Positions 35,572 to 44,270 of a DNA stretch of 64,000 bases are shown one piece after another. Made by a program: the position numbers and the translations under genes. Each line of letters starts with the position of its first letter. Positions within the stretch are counted from its first letter, which is position 1. Below the pieces are notes generated by a model. The model searched no databases. It saw nothing but the letters and a program-made list of their open reading frames with translations, and was not told where the DNA came from. This DNA is from Dechloromonas sp. CZR5 (lineage in GTDB: Bacteria; Pseudomonadota; Gammaproteobacteria; Burkholderiales; Rhodocyclaceae), in contig NZ_VUYQ01000001.1 of assembly GCF_008711155.1 (NCBI RefSeq), positions 1-64,000 on the forward strand, read 5' to 3'.

Positions 35572-36747
35572 TTATTTCGAGAGATGGCGCATCGCGCGTT
35601 CGAGGCCATCGAGCGTCAGCGGGAACATCCGGTCGGCCCCGATCACCTCGCGGATCATGCCGATCGACGCTGTGTAATTCCAGTGCGCTTCAGGGAGTGG
35701 GTTGAGCCAGGCGGCATGCGACCAGGTGTCGATCATCCGTTGTAGCCAGACGGCGCCGGCTTCCTCGTTCCAGTGCTCGACGCTGCCGCCGGGACGCCCC
35801 ACTTCGTAGGGGCTCATGCTGGCATCGCCGACGAAGATCAGCTTGTAATCCGGGCCGTAGGTATGGATGACGTCCCAGGTCGACAGCTTTTCGCCGTGCC
35901 GCCGACGGTTGTCCTTCCACACGCCCTCATAGACGCAGTTGTGGAAGTAGAAATGTTCGAGATGCTTGAATTCGGCACGCGCGGCGGAGAACAGTTCCTC
36001 GCAGGCCTGGATGTGGTCGTCCATCGAGCCGCCGATGTCGAGGAAGAGCAGCACCTTGATGGCGTTGTGGCGTTCCGGGCGCAGGTGCAGGTCGAGCCAG
36101 CCGCCGTTGCGGGCGGTGCCGGCGATGGTGCCGTCGAGGTCGAGCTCGGTCGCCGCGCCCTTGCGGGCAAAGCGGCGCAGACGGCGCAACGCGACCTTGA
36201 TGTTGCGCACGCCGAGTTCGACCGTGTCGTCGAGATTGCGGAATTCGCGCTGATCCCACACCTTGATCGCCGTCCGGTTGCCGACCGATTCGCCGCCGAT
36301 GCGCACGCCTTCCGGGTTGTAGCCGCCATGGCCGAAAGGTGAGGTGCCGGCGGTGCCGATCCACTTGCTGCCGCCGGCGTGGCGTTCCTTCTGCTCGGCC
36401 AGCCGCTCCTTCAACTGTTCGAGTACCTTCTCGTAGCCCAGCTTCTGCAGGCGGGTGCGGTCGGCTTCCGACAGATGCTTGCGGGCGGCCAGTTCCAGCC
36501 ATTCCTCGGGGACCATGGCGTCGAAGCCGGGTAGCGCCTCGATGTCCTTGAAGTATTCGCCGAAAGCCCGGTCGAAGCGGTCGTAGAGGGCTTCGTCCTT
36601 GACCAGCAGGGTACGTGACAGCAGGTAGAAGTCGTCCAGACTGCCGGTGACCAGCCGCGCTTCCAGTGCTTCGAGCAGGGCCAGCAGTTCCTTGGTCGAC
36701 ACCGGCAACTGGCGCGACTTCAGGTGCAGGAAGAAATCGACGAGCAT
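35572..36747 (-). CDS. VWA-domain protein (CoxE-like)
   Basis: A 391-residue protein with a helical N-terminal half. A C-terminal von Willebrand A domain has the MIDAS motif in LFLDIGGSMDDH (Asp-x-Gly-x-Ser), then LIFVGDASMSPYEVG. It has no signal peptide or membrane helix. Together with the MoxR ATPase whose stop directly abuts its ATG, it forms the widespread MoxR-VWA chaperone pair used to insert cofactors or remodel complexes. The target complex is not evident here. Confidence 0.88.
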   Translation of the reverse strand: MLVDFFLHLKSRQLPVSTKELLALLEALEARLVTGSLDDFYLLSRTLLVKDEALYDRFDRAFGEYFKDIEALPGFDAMVPEEWLELAARKHLSEADRTRLQKLGYEKVLEQLKERLAEQKERHAGGSKWIGTAGTSPFGHGGYNPEGVRIGGESVGNRTAIKVWDQREFRNLDDTVELGVRNIKVALRRLRRFARKGAATELDLDGTIAGTARNGGWLDLHLRPERHNAIKVLLFLDIGGSMDDHIQACEELFSAARAEFKHLEHFYFHNCVYEGVWKDNRRRHGEKLSTWDVIHTYGPDYKLIFVGDASMSPYEVGRPGGSVEHWNEEAGAVWLQRMIDTWSHAAWLNPLPEAHWNYTASIGMIREVIGADRMFPLTLDGLERAMRHLSK

Positions 36748-37593
36748 TTACGACTTGTTGCGGCGGCTCATGAAGGCCAGGCGTTCGAACAGGTGCACAT
36801 CCTGCTCGTTCTTGAGCAGCGCACCGTGCAGCGGCGGGATGGCGTCCTTGGCCTCCTTGGCGCGCAAGGCTTCCGGCGGGATATCCTCGGCCAGCAGCAG
36901 TTTCAGCCAGTCGATCAACTCGCTGGTCGACGGCTTCTTCTTCAGTCCGGGAATCTCGCGCAGGTCGAAGAAGACTTCCAGCGCTTCCTTGAGCAGCTCA
37001 TGCTTGAGCACCGGGAAATGCACGTCGACGATGCGCTGCATCGTCTCCTTGTCCGGGAACTTGATGTAGTGGAAGAAGCAGCGGCGCAGGAAGGCGTCGG
37101 GGAGTTCCTTCTCGTTGTTCGAGGTGATGATGATCAGCGGCCGGTGCCTGGCCTTGATGGTGCGGTGCAGCTCGTAGCAGTGGAATTCCATGCGGTCGAG
37201 TTCGCGCAGCAGGTCGTTGGGGAACTCGATGTCGGCCTTGTCGATCTCGTCGATCAGCACCACCGACGGCTGGTCGCATTCGAAGGCCTGCCACAGCACG
37301 CCATGCACGATGTAGTGCGAGATGTCCTCGACGCGCGGGTCGCCCAGTTGAGAGTCACGCAGTCGGGAGACGGCGTCGTATTCGTAGAGGCCCTGCTGTG
37401 CCTTGGTCGTCGATTTGACGTGCCACTGGAACAGTGGCATGTTCAGCGCCCGCGCCACCTCCTCGGCGAGCAGCGTCTTGCCGGTGCCCGGCTCGCCCTT
37501 GATGAGCAGCGGACGTTGCAGGGCAACGGCGGCATTGACCGCCAGGGTCAGATCGCGCGTGGCGACATAGCTATCGGTACCTTCGAATTTCAT
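36748..37593 (-). CDS. MoxR-family AAA+ ATPase
   Basis: A 281-residue AAA+ protein. Walker A is GEPGTGKT at 33-40, Walker B SVVLIDEIDKAD, sensor 1 IIITSNNEKELPDAFLRRCF with the arginine finger. It works with VWA partners as a metallochaperone or assembly factor. I chose ATG 37593; the ORF extension to 37668 has no ribosome site and crosses the divergent promoter. The VWA gene follows directly. Confidence 0.92.
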   Translation of the reverse strand: MKFEGTDSYVATRDLTLAVNAAVALQRPLLIKGEPGTGKTLLAEEVARALNMPLFQWHVKSTTKAQQGLYEYDAVSRLRDSQLGDPRVEDISHYIVHGVLWQAFECDQPSVVLIDEIDKADIEFPNDLLRELDRMEFHCYELHRTIKARHRPLIIITSNNEKELPDAFLRRCFFHYIKFPDKETMQRIVDVHFPVLKHELLKEALEVFFDLREIPGLKKKPSTSELIDWLKLLLAEDIPPEALRAKEAKDAIPPLHGALLKNEQDVHLFERLAFMSRRNKS

Positions 37594-37666
37594 TGTTTGT
37601 CTTCGGTGCTGGGGATGAGGGGATTGTATGACTAAAGAGGTCGGCGGAAGTGCCCTACAATGCGGC

Positions 37667-38812
37667 ATGGAATCGATTCAACTCCCTGAAATACACTGGC
37701 TGGAAGGCGGCCATGAGCACCGTGCGGGCTGGCGTTCGGAAGCCGGTGTCGCCCCGCACGGCGAGATCGGTATCGTCGACGACCGCTCGTCGGCCGACGA
37801 CACTTACCGGCAACTGGAATCCGGCACGGCGTTGCTCTGGCGTGGCGACTGGGTCAATGCCCGGCACCTGATGCAGGCACTCACCAAGCGGGCCGACCGC
37901 CGTTTCGGCGCACAACGCGGCAAGGCGCCGAAGACGCCGGCCGAGGCCTTTGCCCGTCACCGTGAAACGCAGGGCAAACGGGCAGCCTTGCTCAATCGCC
38001 TGCTGGTGCCGCTGGCCGGCGACTACAGCGTGCCGCTGCGCCGGGCGCAGGATGTTGGCGAGGCCTGCCGGGCGGCCTATGGTGAAGCGTCGGGGGAACC
38101 CAGCCTGGTGGCCTTGCGCGAACTGCTGGCCGTGATCAGTGCCCATGAATGGCGCAAGAAGGGTATCCCGGTCCCGGCCGTTCAGGGACGCATCTATCCG
38201 CATTACGGCGTGTTCTCTCCGGTCCGTGGCGAGTACGTCGATCTGGTGGCGACGGCGCCGATACCCGCCGGCTGTGCGTTGGCCTTCGATATCGGCACCG
38301 GCTCCGGGATCATCGCCGGCGTGCTGGCGCGGCGTGGCGTGCCGCAGATTGTCGCCACTGATCAGGATGCACGCGCACTGGCCTGCGCTACCGAGAACAT
38401 CGAGCGTCTGGGGCTGTCGGCTCAGGTACGGATCGTCAAGGCAGACCTTTTCCCGGACGGCAAGGCGTCGCTCGTTGTCTGCAATCCGCCCTGGTTGCCG
38501 GCGCGGCCGACATCGCCGGTCGAATATGCCGTCTATGACCCGGAATCGCGGATGCTGCGCGGCTTTCTCCACGGGCTGGCGGCGCATTTGGCCGACAACG
38601 GCGAAGGCTGGCTGATCATCTCCGATATTGCCGAATTGCTCGGCCTGCGTTCGCGCGAACAATTGCTGGCCTGGATCGCCGAAGCCGGGCTGAAGGTCAT
38701 CGATCGCTTCGATACGCGGCCGAAGCATCCCAAGGCGAACGATGCAGGCGATCCACTACATGCCGCGCGGTCGGCCGAAGTCACGTCCTTGTGGCGTCTC
38801 GGGAAAACCTAG
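37667..38812 (+). CDS. SAM-dependent methyltransferase, HemK/PrmC-like
   Basis: A 381-residue enzyme with an unrecognised N-terminal region (about 1-190) and a class I methyltransferase C-terminal domain. SAM motif I is FDIGTGSGIIAG, the acidic loop VATDQDARAL, and the catalytic motif NPPWLP replaces the NPPY of PrmC-type glutamine or N6-adenine methyltransferases. The substrate is unknown. ATG 37667 lies six bases after TACAAT (37656-37661), so the mRNA may be leaderless; an alternative ATG at 37628 lacks support. Confidence 0.82.
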   Translation: MESIQLPEIHWLEGGHEHRAGWRSEAGVAPHGEIGIVDDRSSADDTYRQLESGTALLWRGDWVNARHLMQALTKRADRRFGAQRGKAPKTPAEAFARHRETQGKRAALLNRLLVPLAGDYSVPLRRAQDVGEACRAAYGEASGEPSLVALRELLAVISAHEWRKKGIPVPAVQGRIYPHYGVFSPVRGEYVDLVATAPIPAGCALAFDIGTGSGIIAGVLARRGVPQIVATDQDARALACATENIERLGLSAQVRIVKADLFPDGKASLVVCNPPWLPARPTSPVEYAVYDPESRMLRGFLHGLAAHLADNGEGWLIISDIAELLGLRSREQLLAWIAEAGLKVIDRFDTRPKHPKANDAGDPLHAARSAEVTSLWRLGKT

Positions 38813-38840
38813 GGAATAAAACGATGGTCCGCTCCGTTTA
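38813..38840 (+). promoter_or_regulatory. Candidate ECF-sigma promoter
   Basis: GGAATAA (38813-38819), 15 bases, then CGTTTA (38835-38840) fits the GGAA...CGT pattern of ECF promoters. It lies 36 bases before the lipoprotein gene that opens the sigma-factor operon, so it is likely autoregulatory. Confidence 0.65.
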
Positions 38841-38876
38841 CTCAGGTGTAGCACCCCAAAACCAACGGAGACGACC

Positions 38877-39260
38877 ATGAAAAAAACAAACCTGATGTGC
38901 GCGCTGCTGGTGTCGATGACGCTGGCGGCTTGCGCCGGTGGCGGCATGAAGTCGGCACCAGCCATGATGTCGGATGGCGCGCTGACCGGCGCCAATGGCA
39001 TGACCCTCTACACCTTCGACAAGGACGCTGCCGGCAGCGGCAAGAGCATGTGCAACGGGCCATGCGCCACCAACTGGCCGCCGTTGTTCGCGATGGATGG
39101 CGACATGGCGAGCGGTGAGTACAGCATCGTCAATCGCGACGACGGCAAGAAGCAGTGGGCGTTCAAGGGCAAGCCGCTCTACTACTGGGTCAAGGACCAG
39201 AAGCCGGGTGACCGGACCGGCGACGGCTTCAACAACGTCTGGCGTGTCGCCAAGCCCTGA
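38877..39260 (+). CDS. COG4315-type lipoprotein (PF03640 repeat)
   Basis: A 127-residue lipoprotein with lipobox LAAC (about residue 19). The PF03640-type repeat has LTGANGMTLYTFDKDAAGSG, CNGPCATNWPPLFA and a second copy ending KPLYYWVKDQKPGDRTGDG. This secreted family of unknown function is often found with ECF sigma factors in oxidative-stress operons. A GGAG precedes the ATG. It begins the operon lipoprotein-sigma-anti-sigma-peroxidase. Confidence 0.88.
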   Translation: MKKTNLMCALLVSMTLAACAGGGMKSAPAMMSDGALTGANGMTLYTFDKDAAGSGKSMCNGPCATNWPPLFAMDGDMASGEYSIVNRDDGKKQWAFKGKPLYYWVKDQKPGDRTGDGFNNVWRVAKP

Positions 39261-39265
39261 CCTGC

Positions 39266-39769
39266 ATGGACAGTCGCGCCATCCTCGCCGAACTACCCCG
39301 CCTGCGCCGCTATGCGCGGGCGATGCTCGGCGACCGCGCGGCGGCGGACGATCTCGTGCAAGACACCCTGGAACGTGCCTGGAGCCGGATCGCCCAGTGG
39401 CGGCCGGGCAGCGACCTGCGCGCCTGGCTGTTTGGCATCATGCACAACCTGCGGGTCGACCAGCTGCGGCGGGGCGGGCTGTCGACCTCGTCGCTCGATG
39501 AAGACGAGGTAGCCGATGTTCCTGTCCGTCCGACCCAGAGCGATCTGCTCGAAGTGATGGACCTCGAAACCGCTCTTCGCCAGTTGCCGGACGAGCAGCG
39601 TGAAATCCTGTTGCTGGTCGCGCTGGAGGAAATGAGCTACGCCGACATTGCCGCCTTGCTCGGTATCCCCATCGGTACGGTGATGTCCCGCTTGTCACGC
39701 GGCCGCGAGCGGCTGCGACTGGTCATGGAGGGCCGCCAGCCGGTGGCCGGTCTGAGAGTTGTACGATGA
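39266..39769 (+). CDS. ECF RNA polymerase sigma factor
   Basis: A 167-residue ECF sigma factor. Region 2 has ADDLVQDTLERAWSRIAQW and WLFGIMHNLRVDQLRR. Region 4 has LPDEQREILLLVALEEMSYA with DIAALLGIPIGTVMSRLSRG. It lies 5 bases after the lipoprotein gene and overlaps the anti-sigma gene by 4 bases, the usual coupling for a sigma/anti-sigma pair. It probably reads the promoter at 38813-38840. Confidence 0.95.
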   Translation: MDSRAILAELPRLRRYARAMLGDRAAADDLVQDTLERAWSRIAQWRPGSDLRAWLFGIMHNLRVDQLRRGGLSTSSLDEDEVADVPVRPTQSDLLEVMDLETALRQLPDEQREILLLVALEEMSYADIAALLGIPIGTVMSRLSRGRERLRLVMEGRQPVAGLRVVR

Positions 39770-40566
39770 ATGCGCATCCGATTTCCGATTTCGATCTGCA
39801 GGCCTACGTCGATGAGGCCTTGACGCCGGAGTTGCAAGCGGCGGTCGAGGATCACCTGACCCGGCATCCCGCCGATGCCGAGCGCGTTGCCGCCTATCGT
39901 GCCCAGAAACAGGCGCTCAAGGCCCTCTTTCGGCCGGTGCTCGACGAACCGATTCCTGAATCCCTGCACGCGCTGACCGTGCAGCCGATCAAGGCCCCGA
40001 CCGCCCGGGGCGGTTGGCCCGGCGGTGGCCTGTGGCAACGCCTGGCGGCCGGTGTCGTGATCGCGGCGCTGGGCGGTGTGGGGGGCTGGCTGGCGCATGG
40101 CCAGCTGCAGCCAGCCGACCGCTTGGCGCGCGCCCTTCCCTTGTCGCACCAGGCCGCCGTGGCCCATGTCGTGTATAGCCCGGATGTCCGCCGCCCGGTG
40201 GAGATTGCCGCCGATCAGGAAGAGGCGCTGGTCAAATGGCTGAGCAAGCGCCTCGGCACGCCGGTCCGGCCGCCCAAGCTGGGGGCGCTGGGGTATGAAC
40301 TGGTCGGCGGTCGCCTGCTGCCCGGCAACAGTGGTCCGGTGGCCCAGTTCATGTATCACGACGGGAGCGGGCAGCGCATGACGCTGTATGTGACGACCGA
40401 AGGCACCGAGAAGCGCGATACCGGTTTCCGCTTCGCCCGCGAAGGCCCGGTCAATGTGTTCTATTGGGTCGACGGCAAGTTTGGTTATGCCCTGTCGGCC
40501 GGCATCGACAAAGGCGAACTGGCCAAGGTAGCCACTGCCGTGTACGACCAGCTCGACCAAAAATAA
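39766..40566 (+). CDS. Anti-sigma factor (membrane)
   Basis: A 266-residue protein with a short N-terminal cytosolic part (about 1-85, FDLQAYVDEALTPELQAAVE, resembling the zinc-less anti-sigma domain), one membrane helix (about 92-110) and a periplasmic domain of about 150 residues. The helix-rich start has a His but no HxxxCxxC zinc motif. It overlaps the sigma gene, so it most likely holds that sigma factor inactive until an envelope signal releases it. Confidence 0.88.
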   Translation: MNAHPISDFDLQAYVDEALTPELQAAVEDHLTRHPADAERVAAYRAQKQALKALFRPVLDEPIPESLHALTVQPIKAPTARGGWPGGGLWQRLAAGVVIAALGGVGGWLAHGQLQPADRLARALPLSHQAAVAHVVYSPDVRRPVEIAADQEEALVKWLSKRLGTPVRPPKLGALGYELVGGRLLPGNSGPVAQFMYHDGSGQRMTLYVTTEGTEKRDTGFRFAREGPVNVFYWVDGKFGYALSAGIDKGELAKVATAVYDQLDQK

Positions 40567-40596
40567 ACGCAGCACCCCAACCCCGAGGAGATTTTC

Positions 40597-41595
40597 ATGC
40601 AGAAAAATTGTTTCGCGCTGTCGGCGCTGGTGCTGGCCTTGCCGTTCGCCAGTGCTGTCGGTGCGGCTGACAGCGCGCCGGATGCCGGCCAGGTCGTGGC
40701 TGCCATCGAAGGGGTATTCGGCACGACCCCGGGCGAACGACGCAATCACATCAAGGGTACCTGTGCGGCCGGCGACTTCGTCGGAACCAGGGAGGCCGCC
40801 AGGATCAGCGCCTCGCCGCTGTTTTCCGGCAAACCGGTGCCGGTCGTTGCCCGCTTCTCCTTGTCGGGCGGCAATCCGAAAGCGCCGGATGTCGCCAAGA
40901 GCGGGCGCGGCATGGCCCTTGAGTTCCAGTTGCCGAAGGGGCAGTTGCACCACATCACCATGCTCAACACGCCGATGTTCGGTGCCGCCAATCCGCAGAC
41001 CTTCCTTGACCTGATGCAGGCCTTGCAACCGGATCCGGCAACCGGCAAACCTGACCCGGAAAAGATAAAAACCTTCAAGGCCAGCCATCCGGACAACAAG
41101 GCGCAGGCCGATTACCTGGCGAGCAACAACCCGCCAGCCAGCTATGCCAGCAGCAGCTATTGGGGTATCCATACCTTCAAGTTCGTCGACAAGAAAGGCA
41201 AGGCGACGCTGGTGCGCTGGCAATTCGTCCCGCAGGATGGCGAGAAACGCCTGAGCGATGACGAGTTGAAGACGGCGGGGGGTAACTTCCTTGAGTCGGC
41301 CCTGATCGAAAGGACCGGGCAGGGCCCGGTGCGCTGGGACATGATGGTCAGCATCGGCCAGCCGGGCGATGCCGAAACCGACCCCACGGTGCTCTGGCCA
41401 GCCGAGCGTCCGCAAATCAAGGCCGGGACGCTGACGATCCGCAGCGCAGTCGCCCAGAAGGGGGCGCCGTGCGAGCCGATCAACTACGATCCGCTGGTCA
41501 TGGCGCCAGGTATCCAGCCGACGGCCGACCCGGTCCTGCAATTCCGCTCACCGGCTTACGCCGTCTCGTTCGGCAAGCGCCTGAGCGAACGCTGA
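40597..41595 (+). CDS. Catalase-family peroxidase (SrpA-like), exported
   Basis: A 332-residue catalase-related peroxidase with a signal peptide (about 1-22). It has the distal His in RRNHIKGTCAAGDF (family HxKG), ARFSLSGGNPKAPDVAKSGR, and the heme Tyr as Arg-x3-Tyr in FRSPAYAVSFG near the C-terminus. The short, exported form is the SrpA type, which acts as a periplasmic peroxidase rather than a true catalase. Last gene of the ECF operon, 30 bases after the anti-sigma gene with GAGGAG. Confidence 0.9.
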   Translation: MQKNCFALSALVLALPFASAVGAADSAPDAGQVVAAIEGVFGTTPGERRNHIKGTCAAGDFVGTREAARISASPLFSGKPVPVVARFSLSGGNPKAPDVAKSGRGMALEFQLPKGQLHHITMLNTPMFGAANPQTFLDLMQALQPDPATGKPDPEKIKTFKASHPDNKAQADYLASNNPPASYASSSYWGIHTFKFVDKKGKATLVRWQFVPQDGEKRLSDDELKTAGGNFLESALIERTGQGPVRWDMMVSIGQPGDAETDPTVLWPAERPQIKAGTLTIRSAVAQKGAPCEPINYDPLVMAPGIQPTADPVLQFRSPAYAVSFGKRLSER

Positions 41596-41616
41596 GCACT
41601 CGGAAGCACTCATGAA

Positions 41617-41644
41617 AAAGGCCCGCATCGCGGTGCGGGCCTTT
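41617..41644 (+). terminator. Rho-independent terminator of the ECF operon
   Basis: AAAGGCCCGCA and TGCGGGCCTTT make an 11-bp stem with a 6-base loop, 21 bases past the peroxidase stop. Confidence 0.85.
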
Positions 41645-41660
41645 GCTTATTCGAGAAAAG

Positions 41661-41693
41661 GGAGGCGCCCCCCGGGGGAGTGGAGGCGCCTCC
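41661..41693 (-). terminator. Terminator of the subtilisin autotransporter gene
   Basis: On the minus strand GGAGGCGCC and GGCGCCTCC pair around a GC-rich loop, and CTTTTC follows. It lies 12 bases past the stop of the protease gene. Confidence 0.75.
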
Positions 41694-41704
41694 AAGGGCT
41701 CACG

Positions 41705-43999
41705 TCAGAAACTCTTGTTCCACAGCAGGCCGAGGCGAGTGACGTTGTAGCCGGCCATGTTCAGCGCATCCTTCAGGTAGGCGGCCTGAACGCTGAGCAC
41801 GTCGGTCTTGTTGGTCGGCACGCGGTAGGTCAGGGTCATGTCGATTTCCCGGCCATCCGGCACCAGGCTGCTCCAGCTCTTGTCGTACACCGCATAACCC
41901 TGCTCGTCGACGCTGGCCGTGACGATGGCGGCGCTGCCGGAACTCAGGCGCAGCGGCTGCTTGATCGAGGCAGCGAAATGGTCGTTCGCCTTCCAGATAT
42001 TCTGCTGCAGATAGGTGACGCTCCAGGAGCGGGATTGCAGGCTGCTGGTCGCCGCGAAGAGGCTGCCCTGGTCGCCCTGGCCGGCCTTGGTGTGGGCGAA
42101 CTCGCTGTTGAACAGCAGGCTGCTGTCGCGATCCATGCGGTAACCCAGCGAGAAGCCGACGACCTCGGTGTTGTTCTGGCCGAGCGACAGGATGCTGCCG
42201 CTGGTGTAGGAGGCGCCGAGCAGTGAGCTGCGCTCGGCGACGTTGCCGTAGGTCATGCCGCCGGTGAATTGTTCGTCGAAGCGATAGGCGAGACCGAACT
42301 TGACCTGGTTGTTCTGCGGCGTACCGGGGGCCATGATCGTCGTTTCCGGCGTTGCGGTGTAGGAGGCGGCGACGCGCAACGCCGGGGTGACGCTGACGCC
42401 ATAGCTCATCTGGTAGCCACCCTGGGCCAGCGCGCCGGCATTGCTGGCATCGAAGTCGCTCATCTGGCGGGCGATCATGTCGTCGTTGTACAGCGCCTTG
42501 GCGAACGGATAGGACGATGAAACGCCGTAACCGAGGCCGGAGACGGTGCCGCCCTGGCTGGTGAACAGGGTGTAGCCAACCATCGTCGGCCGAACCGCCT
42601 CGGCGTTGTAGCCGAATTGGCCCAGATGCTGGAGCGGGCTGGTGGTGTTTTCCAGCGAGAAGGCCAGTTCGCCGCCGGCGTATTTCATGACTTTCGGACC
42701 GGCGTAGGTGTTGGTCGGCAGCGGATTGGTCGTCGCCGGGCTGGTCGGCGTCTTGATCAGGCCGGATAAATTGACGCTGAAGTTGCGGGCGTAGCTGTCG
42801 AAGGCCGTGTAGTTGGCCAGCTTGGACTGGATGGTGCTCAGGCTACCGAGGGCGCCGCTGGAGAGCAGGCTGCCGGTCAGCGAACTGACGGCGATGGTCT
42901 GTCCGTTGGCCTTGGTCACCGTCAGCGCGCCATAGGGATTGAAGGCGGCCTGCAGGTTGACCAGGCCGCTACCGTAGGTGCTGTCCGTTCCCTTGGTGCC
43001 CAGGTCGGTAGCCGTCGCCAGCAGCAGGTTGGCGGTCGTGCCGTTGGTCTTCAGGATGGGCCAGGCGTTCTGCAGCAGCATCAGCGAGCCGCTGACGATG
43101 GGAGCGGCCATCGAGGTGCCCGACCACAGGGAATAGGCGCTGTTGCCGGCGAGCGTGTAGGGGGCGATGATCGATTCGCCCGGCGCCATGATCCAGCGTA
43201 CGGCATAGCTGGTGGCCGTTCCCGTCGTGCTGACCAGGTTGCCGGTGCCCGGCTTGTTGGTGAAGCTGGAAGCGACGTTGGCGCTGTTGACCGAGCCGGC
43301 GAAGATCAGGCGCTGGATGGCAGTGGTGGTCAGCCCGCTGGTGTTCAGATTGCTCAGCAGGTTCTGGGCGCTGTTGCCGCCGGCCCAGACGATGAAGGCG
43401 CCTTTGGAGGCCGCGTAGTTGATGGCGGCGACGGTGTTGGCATCGTTGCCGTAGGTGATCGAGACATTGATGACCCCGGCGCCTGCGTCGGCCGCCTTCT
43501 TGATGCCATTGGCGACATCGGTCGAATAGCCGGAGCCGGCCGCGTTGAGGACCTTTTCCGAGAAGATGTTGGCCGCCGGTGCGACGCCGATGAAATTCCC
43601 GGCGACCGTGGTGTAGCCGCCGGCGGTGACCGTGCTGAACTGCGATGTCCGGTTGCCGGCGGCGATGCTGGCAACGGCCGTGCCGTGGCCGTTATCGTCG
43701 GCAAAGCCATTGGAGCAGCGGAAGGAGACGGCGGCACAGGAACTCAGCGCCTGCGACACCTGCCCGGCGGCGAACTGCGGGTGGGTGGCGTTGATGCCGG
43801 TGTCGACGACGCCCAGCAACTGCCCCTGCCCCCATTTGGCCGCCGATTCGATGGTGTTGGTGATGCCGATCTGGCGCAGCCAGGGGGCGTAGGTTTGCGC
43901 ATGCGCCTGCTTGGCGCAGGTAAAACAGGCCATCGCCAGCAATACGGCGTAGGAGCACTGCTTGAGAGGCAGGGGGTGCTGCAGGCGTTGGGCGTTCAT
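41705..43999 (-). CDS. Subtilisin-like autotransporter serine protease
   Basis: A 764-residue secreted S8 peptidase with a C-terminal beta-barrel. A signal peptide covers about 1-35 (ending QAHA). The catalytic Asp is in LLGVVDTGINATHP, His in DDNGHGTAVASIAAG and Ser in WSGTSMAAPIVSG. A linker (about 370-480) follows. The translocator barrel (about 490-764) has alternating hydrophobic strands and ends in Phe, as outer-membrane barrels do. Expression is probably controlled by c-di-GMP through the riboswitch and hairpin upstream. It is a stand-alone gene. Confidence 0.92.
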   Translation of the reverse strand: MNAQRLQHPLPLKQCSYAVLLAMACFTCAKQAHAQTYAPWLRQIGITNTIESAAKWGQGQLLGVVDTGINATHPQFAAGQVSQALSSCAAVSFRCSNGFADDNGHGTAVASIAAGNRTSQFSTVTAGGYTTVAGNFIGVAPAANIFSEKVLNAAGSGYSTDVANGIKKAADAGAGVINVSITYGNDANTVAAINYAASKGAFIVWAGGNSAQNLLSNLNTSGLTTTAIQRLIFAGSVNSANVASSFTNKPGTGNLVSTTGTATSYAVRWIMAPGESIIAPYTLAGNSAYSLWSGTSMAAPIVSGSLMLLQNAWPILKTNGTTANLLLATATDLGTKGTDSTYGSGLVNLQAAFNPYGALTVTKANGQTIAVSSLTGSLLSSGALGSLSTIQSKLANYTAFDSYARNFSVNLSGLIKTPTSPATTNPLPTNTYAGPKVMKYAGGELAFSLENTTSPLQHLGQFGYNAEAVRPTMVGYTLFTSQGGTVSGLGYGVSSSYPFAKALYNDDMIARQMSDFDASNAGALAQGGYQMSYGVSVTPALRVAASYTATPETTIMAPGTPQNNQVKFGLAYRFDEQFTGGMTYGNVAERSSLLGASYTSGSILSLGQNNTEVVGFSLGYRMDRDSSLLFNSEFAHTKAGQGDQGSLFAATSSLQSRSWSVTYLQQNIWKANDHFAASIKQPLRLSSGSAAIVTASVDEQGYAVYDKSWSSLVPDGREIDMTLTYRVPTNKTDVLSVQAAYLKDALNMAGYNVTRLGLLWNKSF

Positions 44000-44003
44000 T
44001 GCG

Positions 44004-44038
44004 GTCTCCGGATTGTCGATGGGCGCAAATCGGGAGAC
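44004..44038 (-). promoter_or_regulatory. Hairpin that covers the Shine-Dalgarno, likely expression platform
   Basis: On the minus strand GTCTCCCGATT (44038-44028) and AATCCGGAGAC (44014-44004) pair with one mismatch. The second arm contains GGAG, the ribosome site 6 bases before the ATG at 43999. Formation of this stem would block translation. The riboswitch aptamer lies directly upstream. Confidence 0.75.
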
Positions 44039-44059
44039 GGTCAGGCGGCGGAGAATCGC

Positions 44060-44150
44060 TACCCGGCAACCCCGCTAGCTTGGATGTTCACGTTGTGAGC
44101 ATCCGTCAGCCCGGTGGCTTTGCGTCCCCGGCTTTCGCACGGGTTTGCCA
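44060..44150 (-). ncRNA. c-di-GMP-I riboswitch (GEMM), aptamer
   Basis: On the minus strand: GGCAAACC (P1 arm), a stem capped by GAAA (CCCGTGCGAAAGCCGGGG), the invariant GGGACGCAAAGCC, a variable stem (GACGGATG...CATCC) and GCTAGCGGGGTTGCC, which closes P1 with GGCAA. These are the conserved positions of the Vc2-type aptamer (GGGACGCAAAGCC and TAGCGGGGTTACCG). It lies about 60 bases upstream of the autotransporter start. Confidence 0.93.
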
Positions 44151-44192
44151 AAATTGTTGTTTATTGTAATTATGTGTAACAAGAAATGCAAG

Positions 44193-44225
44193 AAAAAAAA
44201 TAACCGGCACAAATGGCCGGTTATT
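44193..44225 (-). terminator. Rho-independent terminator of the substrate-binding protein gene
   Basis: On the minus strand AATAACCGGC and GCCGGTTATT make a 10-bp stem with a 7-base loop, followed by eight T. Strong and unambiguous. Confidence 0.92.
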
Positions 44226-44270
44226 AACTTATTTGCCGAATTTCGCAAAATTCTTGCGGCGCAAGGCCTT

